From Amaranthus tricolor (Eukaryota; Streptophyta; Magnoliopsida; Caryophyllales; Amaranthaceae): 64,000 bases of DNA. Made by a program: the position numbers and the translations under genes. Each line of letters starts with the position of its first letter. Position 1 is the first letter of the stretch. Positions 50,527 to 61,500 of the stretch are shown piece after piece. The stretch covers positions 860,038 through 924,037 of the forward strand of contig NC_080053.1 in assembly GCF_026212465.1 (NCBI RefSeq). Reading direction: 5' to 3'. The notes under the pieces were generated by a model. It searched no databases. It was not told the DNA's origin and saw nothing but the letters and a program-made list of their open reading frames with translations.

Positions 50527-53047
50527 CAATGATCAATGAACAATGAACGATGAAGAATGAACCAGGATCAATGAGCATTGAATAATGAACGATTTAGAAT
50601 GAACAAGAATCAATGATCATTGAAGATGGAACGATGAAGAATGAACAAGGATCAATGATCATTGAAGAATGAACGATGAAGAATGAATATGGATCAATGA
50701 TCATTAAAGAATGAACGATGAAGAATGAACAAGGATCAATGATCATTGAAGAATGAACGATGAAGAATGAAACAGGATCAATGAGCATTGTAGAATGAAC
50801 GATGAAGAATATACAAGGATCAATGATGAATAATGAATGAACGATGAAGGATGAACAAGGATCAATGATCATTGAAGAATGAACGATGAAGAATGAATAT
50901 TGTTCAATGATCATTAAAGAATGAACGATGAAGAATGAACAAGGATCAATGATCATTGAAGAACGAACGATGAAGAATGAACAAGGATCAATGATCAATG
51001 AACAATGAACGATGAAGAATGAACCAGGATCAATGAGCATTGAAGAATGAACGATTTAGAATGAACAAGAATCAATGATCATTGAAGATGGAACGATGAA
51101 GAATGAACAAGGATCAATGATCATTGAAGAATGAACGATGAAGAATGAATATGGATCAATGATCATTAAAGAATGAACGATGAAGAATGAACAAGGATCA
51201 ATGATCATTGAAGAATGAACGATGAAGAATGAACAAGGATGAATGATCAATGAACAATGAACGATGAAGAATGAACCAGGATCAATGAGCATTGAAGAAT
51301 GAACGATTTAGAATGAACAAGGATCAATGATCATTGAAGATGGAACGATGAAGAATGAACAAGGATCAATGATCATTAAAGAATGAGCGATTTAGAATGA
51401 ACAAGGATAATTTGTCATTGAAGAATGAACGATGAAGAATGAACAAGGATCAATGATCAATAATGAATGAACGATGAAGAATGAACAAGGATCAATGATT
51501 AATGAACAATGAACGATGAAGAATGAACAAGGATCAATGAGCATTGAAGAATGAACAATGAAGAATGAACAAGGATCAATGATCAATGAACAATGAACGA
51601 TGAAGAATGAAACAGGATCAATGAGCATTGTAGAATGAACGATGAAGAATATACAAGGATCAATGATGAATAATGAATGAACGATGAAGAATGAACAAGG
51701 ATCAATGATCATTGAAGAATGAACGATGAAGAATGAATATTGTTCAATGATCATTAAAGAATGAATGATGAAGAATGAACAAGGATCAATGATCATTGAA
51801 GAATGAACGATGAAGAATGAACAAGGATCAATGATCAATGAACAATGAACGATGAAGAATGAACCAGGATCAATGAGCATTGAAGAATGAACGATTTAGA
51901 ATGAACAAGGATCAATGATCATTGAAGATGGAACGATGAAGAATGAACAAGGATCAATGATCATTGAAGAATGAACGATGAAGAATGAATATGGATCAAT
52001 GATCATTAAAGAATGAACGATGAAGAATGAACAAGGATCAATGATCATTGAAGAATGAACGATGAAGAATGAACAAGGATCAATGATCAATGAACAATGA
52101 ACGATGAAGAATGAACCAGGATCAATGAGCATTGAAGAATGAACGATTTAGAATGAACAAGGATCAATGATCATTGAAGATGGAACGATGAAGAATGAAC
52201 AAGGATCAATGATTAATGAACAATAAACGATGAAGAATGAACAAGGATCAATGAGCATTGAAGAATGAATGATGAAGAATGAACAAGGATCAATGATCAA
52301 TGAACAATGAAGGATGAAGAATGAACGAGGATCAATGAGCATTGTAGAATGAACGATGAAGAATGTACAAGGATCAATGATGAATAATGAATGAACGATG
52401 AAGAATGAACAAGGATCAATGATCATTGAAGAATGAACGATGAAGAATGAATATGGATCAATGATCATTAAAGAATGAACGATGAAGAATGAACAAGGAT
52501 CAATGATCATTGAAGAATGAACGATGAAGAATGAACAATGATCAATGATCAATGAACAATGAACGATGAAGAATGAACCAGGATCAATGAGCATTGAAGA
52601 ATGAAGGATTTAGAATGAACAAGAATCAATGATCATTGAAGATGGAACGATGAAGAATGAACAAGGATCAATGATCATTGAAGAATGAACGATGAAGAAT
52701 GAATATGGATCAATGATCATTAAAGAATGAACAATGAAGAATGAACAAGGATCAATGATCATTGAAGAATGAACGATGAAGAATGAACAAGGATGAATGA
52801 TCAATGAACAATGAACGATGAAGAATGAACCAGGATCAATGAGCATTAAAGAATGAACGATTTAGAATGAACAAGGATCAATGATCAATGAACAATGAAC
52901 GACGAAGAATGAACGAGGATCAATGAGCATTGTAGAATGAACGATGAAGAATGTACAAGGATCAATGATGAATAATGAATGAACGATGAAGAATGAACAA
53001 GGATCAATGATCATTGAAGAATGAACGATGAAGAATGAATATGGATC

Positions 53048-53052
53048 AATGA
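53048..53052. repeat. Target-site duplication AATGA, left of element 3
   Basis: AATGA precedes TGATGTGTAA, the terminus of element 3, and is repeated at 58525-58529. Joining the flanks restores an intact satellite unit with gaatatggatc and cattaaag. Confidence 0.95.
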
Positions 53053-54145
53053 TGATGTGTAAACAAGATGAGAAACCTTGTTACAAAATGATAAATTAAA
53101 GGGGTCACACGTTTTTTGGTATATTTTTTTTGTATGATCAGATTAGTTAGGGGAACTCTCACCCTAAGCTAAAGGTATAGCAAAGAGGAACTCTCACTCT
53201 ATTGCTTGGGGTAGTTTAGATAAGGGAACTCTCACCAAATCACAAACTACAAGTCTTAACTTTGGGAACTCTCACCAAAATTACTACTCTTCAAATTTGG
53301 AACACTCAAATTTGGACAATTAAAATTGACTAAACACAAGTCAAATTCAATAAACAAAACACAAGTTTTTTTGGCAAATTTCTGGATGATCTTTTTCATT
53401 CACCAAAGTATGCTATATATAGCATTCTTACATCAAATAATTACAACCTTTCACTTGCCTAAATAAATTCAACAAAAGAAAACAAAAAGACAGCAAAATA
53501 AAGGAGGATTAAGTGGCTAATCAATGTCCACATTAATCTCCATTACACACACTTAAGACTAATTAAACAAAGCTTAAAACTAGGGAAGAAACAGCCAGCA
53601 ATTAAACTCTTCACATGGCTCCTTCAAGTGTGCAGAGTAATGTCCAAAACAGCCCATTCATTTGCCTTGTAACGTCCCATTTACTCCTCCATTTAAGCTT
53701 CTTTATTCTTGCAATACCCTCTAAATTAATCACTTGTAACCCCCAATTAAAGAGGTTAAATATTCAGTCAACTTAAGCCTTAAAACACGCCCAACATTCA
53801 GTTCATTTCAATGCTTCAAACTGCTAGCACTTGTGAAGGAATAACCGTGTAACTGCCACTTTAATTGCTGCACATTTATTGCTATTGCTGCGCATTTATT
53901 GCTTGTAACCGCCACTCATTCACACGTGTATTGAAGCTTGAAAAACCCCCAATTACTTGATGCTTTCAACAAGGTTAATTACACTAAGTGAAGTGCAACC
54001 CCTTGTAAAAATTATTGGACCAAAATCGTGCATAGGATTAAAGAAGGACTTGGACAAAAATAATTCCCTTGCATTGTTTTGGACTTGGATCTCACCTTGA
54101 CCACTTGGACCATCTTGAACATTAGGACTTTGACCATATTGGTCA
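53053..54145 (-). repeat. 3' LTR of element 3 (1,093 bp)
   Basis: On the minus strand it begins TGACCAATATGGTCA at 54145 and ends TTACACATCA at 53053. The first 193 bp contain the end of the polyprotein gene. A TATATATA box lies at 53414-53421, and four copies of a gggaactctcac-type motif lie at 53151-53276. Confidence 0.95.
53151..53276. repeat. Four-copy GGGAACTCTCACC motif in the 3' LTR of element 3
   Basis: Plus-strand copies at 53151-53163, 53186-53197 (variant aggaactctcac), 53224-53236 and 53264-53276, spaced 35-40 bp apart. They lie downstream of the TATA box in the element's orientation, so they belong to the transcribed R/U5 part. The 5' LTR repeats them at 57530-57655. Their function is unknown. 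Confidence 0.75.
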
Positions 54146-57100
54146 TCCTCCTCTTCTTCAAAAGGAATTGCCCTCAATTCGTCATCATCAAAGTAAGGAG
54201 CAAGATCACCAATGTTGAATGTACTTGAGACACCATATTGGCCTCCCAAATCAATCTTGTATGCATTGTCATTGACCTTTCCCACGATCTCAAATGGACC
54301 CTCGGCTCTTGGCATTAACTTGTTCTTTCTTTTGCTAGGAAACCTCTCTTTTCTCATGTAAATCCACACTAAGTCACCAACATCAAACTGCTTCACGTTT
54401 TTCACTCTTTTATTGGCTTGCTTTTTGTAGACTTCATTTGCTTTCTCAATATTCTTCCTAACTTCCTTGTGAACCTTGACCATGAACTCGGCTTGCTCTT
54501 TTGCACCTCCATGCACAAACTTATCTTGAGGTAGAGCAATAAGATCAATAGGAACATAGGGATTAACCCCGTAGACTACTTCAAAAGGTGAATACTTTGT
54601 AGTAGCACTAGGAGTCCTATTGTAAGCAAACTCGGCATGAGCAAGCTTAACATCCCAATCCTTGGTGCTCTTACTAACCAATGTTCTAAGCAAAGAACCA
54701 AGAACTCTATTCACCACCTCGGTTTGACCGTCGGTTTGTGGATGATGTGATGTAGAAAACAGCAACTTAGTTCCCATGAGACGCCATAATGACTTCCAAA
54801 AATGACTTAGGAACTTTGTATCTCGATCGGACACAATGGTGCGTGGCACCCCATGAAAACGAACCACTTCCTCAAAATATAGCTTAGCCACTTTCATGGC
54901 ATCTTCAGTTTTATGACATGGAATGAAGTGAGCCATTTTTGAGAACCTATCAACAACCACCATTATTGAATCCTTACCTCTCTGAGTTCTAGGTAAAGCC
55001 ACAATAAAGTCCATACTCACATCTTCCCAAGGTCTTTCTGGAATAGGCAAAGGCTTGTAGAGACCCTTTTGAAACACCATCTTGGCCCTTTGACAAGTAG
55101 AACAACGAGCCACCACATGATGGACAGTAGCTAGCATGTTAGGCCAATAGAAATGAGCTTGAAGAAGCTCCATGGTCTTTTGAACTCCAAAGTGACCGGC
55201 TAGTCCACCTCCATGAGCCTCATGGATCAATAGACTTCGAATAGGACATTTAGGAATGCATAATCTATTTCCCTTGAAAAGAAAACCATCATGTAAGGAA
55301 AATAAATCATAAACTCCATGAACACATTTCTCCATGACGCCATTAAAATCACCATCTTCCTTGTAGTACTCTTTGATCAAATCAAAACCAAGAATCTTGG
55401 CTTCAACAACACCAAGTAAATTATGCCTTCTAGATAAGGCATCAGCAACAACATTTGCCTTTCCACTCTTGTATTTGGATGAAAAGTTAAATGTTTGAAG
55501 AAATTCTACCCATTTTGCATGCCTTGAATTCAACTTCTTTTGCCCATGAATAAACCTCAAGGACTCATGATCAGAATGAAGTATGAACGGTTGTGGCCTC
55601 AAATAATGTGACCAATGATCTAAAGCTCTTACCATTGCATAGAACTCTTTATCATAGGTGGAATAATTCAGCTTGCCTTGGCTCAACTTCTCGCTAAAAT
55701 AAGCGATTGGACGCCCTTCTTGGATCAACACGGCGCCAATTCCTCTCCCACTTGCATCACATTCAACCTCAAACGGCTTGGAAAAATTTGGAAGTGCAAG
55801 AATAGGAGTGTTGCACATTTTTTCCTTCACTTCTTCAAACTCCCTCTCAAATTCTTTAAAGGACAATAAAGAAATTTCTTTGTGTGGTTTTTGTGAAAGC
55901 CGTGGGGGTGGTAAAGGGTGTAATTTTTTTTGTTTCCCTTGGTGAGTTATAGTGTATGTATTATGGTATCCATCATGAAATGATTTTCTATCCGTTTGCC
56001 ATGGCCTACCGAGCAGAATATGACAAGCATCCATTGACACAACATCACACAATTGACTATCATGATAGGAACCAATAGAAAAACTAACCATGCATTGCTT
56101 TCTAACTCCCGTACTAGAATTAGAATCTAACCAACTCAACTTGTAAGGGTGTGGATGATTAGTGGTGGTAAGACCAAGTCTAGACACTAAAGTCTTTGAC
56201 ACAGTATTAGCCTCACTACCCCCGTCAATAATTAAATCACATACCTCGTCACCAATTTTACATTTGGTGATGAAAATGTGTTGCCTTTGTGGCGCCAAAG
56301 GCTCCTCCACTCGTGCTTGCAAAGCCCTCCTAACAACCAGATTGGTTTTGTCCTCCATCTCCGGAAAGCAATCATCTTCCCCATCCTCTTTCTTAGGATT
56401 TTCGGTCTCCTCTTCTTCAGTTTCAAATTCCCCCCAATTTATGTTTTGGGTGGCTATGAGCCTAACCTCTTGCATGGTTAAGGCCCTTGAATTAGGACAA
56501 TCCTTTTTGAAATGTCCTCTACCTCCACACTTGTAACAGACAATGTCGCTAAGTTTGAAGTCTTTCTTGTCTTTCTTAAGTGCTTCATTTGACTTGCTAA
56601 AGGAAGAACCCTCCTTCAAGGTGAAGGGTGGTTTGCGCACCACTGGAGTAGTGGTAGGCGTTTTCTTCTTTTTCCTCCTAGCATCAAACTTGGTCACAAG
56701 TTTGCAAGCTTCCACAAACGTGAGGTTAGTGTAACCTTCAAGCTTGTATTGTAATTCTTGATCCAACCCAGCTACAAAACGCCCCATTTTGAGCTCTTCA
56801 TTTTCAGTTACTTCACACACAATGGCAAGCCTATCAAACTCTTTGATGTAGTCTTCCACGGAATCTCCATTTTGTTGCAAAGTACTCCACTTCACATATT
56901 GGCTTTGCTTGTAATTGTGAGGAATGAAACGGTCTCTCATCCGTTTCTTCATCTTGTTCCAAGTTGATATGGGAGCTTTACCCCTAAGGGTACGTGCCCT
57001 TTGTTCCCCTTGCAACCAACTGTCACCATAGCCCTTCAGTTTCACCTTGGCTATCTTATATTTCTGCACTTCTTCTTGAATGTCTTTGTATTCAAAGTAC

Positions 57101-57366
57101 CTTTCCAAGGATTTCTCCCATTCCAAGTACTTTTCTGGATCAAGCGACCCATCAAAGGCAGGGACATCTACTTTGAGACTCCTATCTTCCCTCCTAGGTG
57201 GAGGTTCCTCGTTTTGATCTCTCCTATCTTGCTCGTTCAGGAGTCTTGCCATTAAGGCAGCAAGATTCCCTTGTAGATTGGCATTAGTTTCGGCCAACCT
57301 TTCTTGACTAGCAATGGAACGATTTAGAGCTTCCAAAGCTACTTTCAAATCTTGATTCTCTCCCAT
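53953..57366 (-). CDS. Element 3 gag-protease-RNase H-integrase polyprotein (1,137 aa), no RT
   Basis: Start: the first ATG after the primer site (57366). In-frame codons upstream run into the primer site itself. Domains: coiled gag N-terminus and gag core about residues 64-235; zinc knuckle [14 protein letters not shown] 277-290; aspartic protease with D381-G-G and HILLGRPW; junction about 510/511; RNase H about 530-645 with D537, E574, D599 and D642; integrase zinc finger H718, H725, C755, C758; triad D786, D847, E883; GPF module about 1008-1060. In element 2 about 330 residues, including YLDD, lie between the matching points. Here FKEFEREF joins directly to [13 protein letters not shown] and the frame stays open. 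All other catalytic residues are kept. The last 64 codons are coded by the 3' LTR and end in TGA or TAA-class stop at 53953-53955. Confidence 0.93.
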   Translation of the reverse strand: MGENQDLKVALEALNRSIASQERLAETNANLQGNLAALMARLLNEQDRRDQNEEPPPRREDRSLKVDVPAFDGSLDPEKYLEWEKSLERYFEYKDIQEEVQKYKIAKVKLKGYGDSWLQGEQRARTLRGKAPISTWNKMKKRMRDRFIPHNYKQSQYVKWSTLQQNGDSVEDYIKEFDRLAIVCEVTENEELKMGRFVAGLDQELQYKLEGYTNLTFVEACKLVTKFDARRKKKKTPTTTPVVRKPPFTLKEGSSFSKSNEALKKDKKDFKLSDIVCYKCGGRGHFKKDCPNSRALTMQEVRLIATQNINWGEFETEEEETENPKKEDGEDDCFPEMEDKTNLVVRRALQARVEEPLAPQRQHIFITKCKIGDEVCDLIIDGGSEANTVSKTLVSRLGLTTTNHPHPYKLSWLDSNSSTGVRKQCMVSFSIGSYHDSQLCDVVSMDACHILLGRPWQTDRKSFHDGYHNTYTITHQGKQKKLHPLPPPRLSQKPHKEISLLSFKEFEREFEEVKEKMCNTPILALPNFSKPFEVECDASGRGIGAVLIQEGRPIAYFSEKLSQGKLNYSTYDKEFYAMVRALDHWSHYLRPQPFILHSDHESLRFIHGQKKLNSRHAKWVEFLQTFNFSSKYKSGKANVVADALSRRHNLLGVVEAKILGFDLIKEYYKEDGDFNGVMEKCVHGVYDLFSLHDGFLFKGNRLCIPKCPIRSLLIHEAHGGGLAGHFGVQKTMELLQAHFYWPNMLATVHHVVARCSTCQRAKMVFQKGLYKPLPIPERPWEDVSMDFIVALPRTQRGKDSIMVVVDRFSKMAHFIPCHKTEDAMKVAKLYFEEVVRFHGVPRTIVSDRDTKFLSHFWKSLWRLMGTKLLFSTSHHPQTDGQTEVVNRVLGSLLRTLVSKSTKDWDVKLAHAEFAYNRTPSATTKYSPFEVVYGVNPYVPIDLIALPQDKFVHGGAKEQAEFMVKVHKEVRKNIEKANEVYKKQANKRVKNVKQFDVGDLVWIYMRKERFPSKRKNKLMPRAEGPFEIVGKVNDNAYKIDLGGQYGVSSTFNIGDLAPYFDDDELRAIPFEEEEDDQYGQSPNVQDGPSGQGEIQVQNNARELFLSKSFFNPMHDFGPIIFTRGCTSLSVINLVESIK
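54146..54159 (-). promoter_or_regulatory. Element 3 polypurine tract
   Basis: The minus strand reads GAAGAAGAGGAGGA, 14 purines directly upstream of the 3' LTR. It lies inside the polyprotein frame, where it encodes a glutamate-rich run, the same arrangement as in element 2. Confidence 0.9.
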
Positions 57367-57410
57367 GATATGTAGGTATTTGACCCTTTTGGAAGTGTAT
57401 GGAAAAACTC

Positions 57411-57428
57411 CCCCTACCTGACGCGCCA
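57411..57428 (-). promoter_or_regulatory. Probable primer-binding site of element 3
   Basis: The minus strand reads TGGCGCGTCAGGTAGGGG, three bases inside the 5' LTR, the same spacing as in elements 1 and 2. It starts with the required TGG but does not match initiator tRNA-Met. I could not assign a primer tRNA from memory, so its true length is uncertain. Confidence 0.65.
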
Positions 57429-57431
57429 AAA

Positions 57432-58524
57432 TGATGTGTAAACAAGATGAGAAACCTTGTTACAAAATGATAAATTAAAGGGGTCACACGTTTTTTGGTA
57501 TATTTTTTTTGTATGATCAGATTAGTTAGGGGAACTCTCACCCTAAGCTAAAGGTATAGCAAAGAGGAACTCTCACTCTATTGCTTGGGGTAGTTTAGAT
57601 AAGGGAACTCTCACCAAATCACAAACTACAAGTCTTAACTTTGGGAACTCTCACCAAAATTACTACTCTTCAAATTTGGAACACTCAAATTTGGACAATT
57701 AAAATTGACTAAACACAAGTCAAATTCAATAAACAAAACACAAGTTTTTTTGGCAAATTTCTGGATGATCTTTTTCATTCACCAAAGTATGCTATATATA
57801 GCATTCTTACATCAAATAATTACAACCTTTCACTTGCCTAAATAAATTCAACAAAAGAAAACAAAAAGACAGCAAAATAAAGGAGGATTAAGTGGCTAAT
57901 CAATGTCCACATTAATCTCCATTACACACACTTAAGACTAATTAAACAAAGCTTAAAACTAGGGAAGAAACAGCCAGCAATTAAACTCTTCACATGGCTC
58001 CTTCAAGTGTGCAGAGTAATGTCCAAAACAGCCCATTCATTTGCCTTGTAACGTCCCATTTACTCCTCCATTTAAGCTTCTTTATTCTTGCAATACCCTC
58101 TAAATTAATCACTTGTAACCCCCAATTAAAGAGGTTAAATATTCAGTCAACTTAAGCCTTAAAACACGCCCAACATTCAGTTCATTTCAATGCTTCAAAC
58201 TTCTAGCACTTGTGAAGGAATAACCGTGTAACTGCCACTTTAATTGCTGCACATTTATTGCTATTGCTGCGCATTTATTGCTTGTAACCGCCACTCATTC
58301 ACACGTGTATTGAAGCTTGAAAAACCCCCAATTACTTGATGCTTTCAACAAGGTTAATTACACTAAGTGAAGTGCAACCCCTTGTAAAAATTATTGGACC
58401 AAAATCGTGCATAGGATTAAAGAAGGACTTGGACAAAAATAATTCCCTTGCATTGTTTTGGACTTGGATCTCACCTTGACCACTTGGACCATCTTGAACA
58501 TTAGGACTTTGACCATATTGGTCA
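57432..58524 (-). repeat. 5' LTR of element 3 (1,093 bp)
   Basis: Same length as the 3' LTR, with one substitution noticed (T at 58202, G at 53823). U3 runs from 58524 to the TATA box. The U5 end holds a short stem (GTAAACAAG with CTTGTTAC) next to the primer site. The copy of the polyprotein tail in U3 is not expected to be translated from this LTR. Confidence 0.95.
57793..57800 (-). promoter_or_regulatory. TATA box of the element 3 5' LTR
   Basis: TATATATA inside the palindrome GCTATATATAGC, about 725 bp into the LTR. It is a likely core promoter. The same site is at 53414-53421 in the 3' LTR. Confidence 0.6.
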
Positions 58525-58529
58525 AATGA
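58525..58529. repeat. Target-site duplication AATGA, right of element 3
   Basis: Second copy of the 5-bp duplication, directly after the LTR end GGTCA. The satellite resumes with tcattaaagaatg. Confidence 0.95.
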
Positions 58530-61500
58530 TCATTAAAGAATGAACGATGAAGAATGAACAAGGATCAATGATCATTGAAGAATGAACGATGAAGAATGAA
58601 CAAGGATCAATGATCAATGAACAATGAACGATGAAGAATGAACCAGGATCAATGAGCATTGAAGAATGAACGATTTAGAATGAACAAGGATCAATGATCA
58701 TTGAAGATGGAACGATGAAGAATGAACAAGGATCAATGATTAATGAACAATAAACGATGAAGAATGAACAAGGATCAATGAGCATTGAAGAATGAATGAT
58801 GAAGAATGAACAAGGATAATGATCAATGAACAATGAACAATGAAGAATGAACGAGGATCAATGAGCATTGTAGAATGAACGATGAAGAATGTACAAGGAT
58901 CAATGATGAATAATGAATGAACGATGAAGAATGAACAAGGATCAATGATCATTGAAGAATGAACGGTGAAGAATGAATATGGATCAATGATCATTAAAGA
59001 ATGAACGATGATGAATGAACAAGGATCAATGATCATTGAAGAATGAACGATTTAGAATGAACAAGGATCAATGATCATTGAAGATGGAACGATGAAGAAT
59101 GAATAAGGATCAATGATCATTAAAGAATGAACGATTTAGAATGAACAAGGATAATTGATCATTGAAGAATGAACGATGAAGAATGAACCAGGATCAATGA
59201 ACAATAATGAATGAACGATGAAGAATGAACAAGGATCAATGATTAATGAACAATGAACGATGAAGAATGAACAAGGATCAATGAGCAATGAAGAATGAAC
59301 GATGAAGAATGAACAAGGATCAATGATCAATGAACAATGAACGATGAAGAACGAACCAGGATCAATGAGCATTGAAGAATGAACGATTTAGAATGAACAA
59401 GAATCAATGATCATTGAAGATGGAACGATGAAGAATGAACAAGGATCAATGATCTTTGAAGAATGAACGATGAAGAATGAATATGGATCAATGATCATTA
59501 AAGAATGAACGATGAAGAATGAACAAGAATCAATGATCATTGAAGAATGAACGATGAAGAATGAACAAGGATGAATGATCAATGAACAATGAACGATGAA
59601 GAATGAACCAGGATCAATGAGCATTGAAGAATGAACGATTTAGAATGATCAAGGATCAATGATCATTGAAGATGGAACGATGAAGAATGAATAAGGATCA
59701 ATGATCATTAAAGAATGAACGATTTAGAATGAACAAGGATAATTTGTCATTGAAGAATGAACGATGAAGAATGAACAAGGATCAATGATTAATGAACAAT
59801 GAACGATGAAGAATGAACAAGGATCAAAGAGCATTGAAGAATGAACGATTTAGAATGCACAAGGATCAATGATCATTGAAGATGGAACGATGAAGAATGA
59901 ACAAGGATCAATGATTAATGAACAATGAACGATGAAGAATGAACAAGGATCAATGAGTATTGAAGAATGAATGATGAAGAATGAACAAGGATCAATGATC
60001 AATGAACAATGAAGGATGAAGAATGAACGAGGATCAATGAGCATTGTAGAATGAACGATGAAGAATGTACAAGGATCAATGATGAATAATGAATGAACGA
60101 TGAAGAATGAACAAGGATCAATGATCATTGAAGATGGAACGATGAAGAATGAACAAGGATGAATGATCATTGAAGAATGAACGATGAAGAATGAATATGG
60201 ATCAATGATCATTAAAGAATGAATGATGAAGAATGAACAAGGATCAATGATCATTGAAGAATGAACGATGAAGAATGAACAAGGATCAATGATAAATGAA
60301 CAATGAACGATGAAGAATGAACCAGGATCAATGAGCATTGAAGAATGAACGATTTAGAATGAACAAGTATCAATGATCAATGAACAATGAACGATGAAGA
60401 ATGAACGAGGATCAATGAGCATTGTAGAATGAACGATGAAGAATGTACAAGGATCAATGATGAATAATGAATGAACGATGAAGAATGAACAAGGATCAAT
60501 GATCATTGAAGAATGAACGGTGAAGAATGAATATGGATCAATGATCATTAAAGAATGAACGATGATGAATGAACAAGGATCAATGAGCATTGAAGAATGA
60601 ACGATTTAGAATGAACAAGGATCAATGATCATTGAAGATGGACAGATGAAGATTGAACAAGGATCAATGATCATTGAAGAATGAACGATGAAGAATGAAT
60701 ATGGATCAATGATCATTAAAGAATGAACGATGAAGAATGAACAAGGATCAATGATCATTGAAGAATGAAGGATGAAGAATGAACAAGGATCAATGAGCAT
60801 TGAAGAATGAATGATGAAGAATGAACAAGGATCAATGATCAATGAACAATGAAGGATGAAGAATGAACGAGGATCAATGAGCATTGTAGAATGAACGATG
60901 AAGAATGTACAAGGATCAATGATGAATAATGAATGAACGATGAAGAATGAACAAGGATCAATGATCATTGAAGAATGAACGATGAAGAATGAATATGGAT
61001 TAATGATCATTAAAGAATGAACGATGAAGAATGAACGATGAAGAATGAACAAGGATCAATGATCATTGAAGAATGAACGATGAAGAATGAACAAGGATCA
61101 ATGATCAATGAACAATGAACGATGAAGAATGAACCAGGATCAATGAGCATTGAAGAATGTAGGATTTAGAATGAACAAGAATCAATGATCATTGAAGATG
61201 GAACGATGAAGAATGAACAAGGATCAATGATCATTGAAGAATGAACGATGAAGAATGAATATGGATCAATGATCATTAAAGAATGAACGATGAAGAATGA
61301 ACAAGGATCAATGATCATTGAAGAATGAACGATGAAGAATGAACGAGGATGAATGATCAATGAACAATGAACGATGAAGAATGAACCAGGATCAATGAGC
61401 ATTAAAGAATGAACGATTTAGAATGAACAAGGATCAATGATCAATGAACAATGAACGATGAAGAATGAACGAGGATCAATGAGCATTGTAGAATGAACGA

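Larger units (their letters stand above)
27384..53052 (+). repeat. 42-bp tandem satellite, block 3
   Basis: About 611 units in the same orientation, without any gene. This block shows the strongest large-scale structure: tandem duplications with periods of 3,981, 1,344 and 3,317 bp, plus longer-range copies. For example 28733-30523 matches 42490-44280 (offset 13,757), and 42490-44150 matches 51392-53052 (offset 8,902). 27389 to about 28381 matches about 49586-50578 and, for most of its length, 46269-47261. The region therefore grew by repeated segmental duplication of already complex higher-order blocks. Confidence 0.97.
53053..58524 (-). mobile_element. Element 3: Ty3/Gypsy LTR retrotransposon lacking reverse transcriptase
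   Basis: A 5,472-bp minus-strand element with 1,093-bp LTRs (57432-58524 as 5', 53053-54145 as 3'), a primer site, a polypurine tract and AATGA target duplications. One uninterrupted frame encodes gag, protease, RNase H and integrase, but the reverse transcriptase segment is missing through an in-frame deletion at about 55836/55837. I noticed only one LTR difference (53823 G, 58202 T), so the insertion is recent. It is a family separate from elements 1 and 2: it has a different LTR, a different primer site and a leader of only about 45 bp. It could move only with reverse transcriptase supplied in trans. Confidence 0.96.

Noticed and set aside
57367..57429. N-terminal extension of the element 3 polyprotein
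   Set aside because: It would start at a TTG inside the primer-binding site; the ATG at 57366 is the first plausible start.
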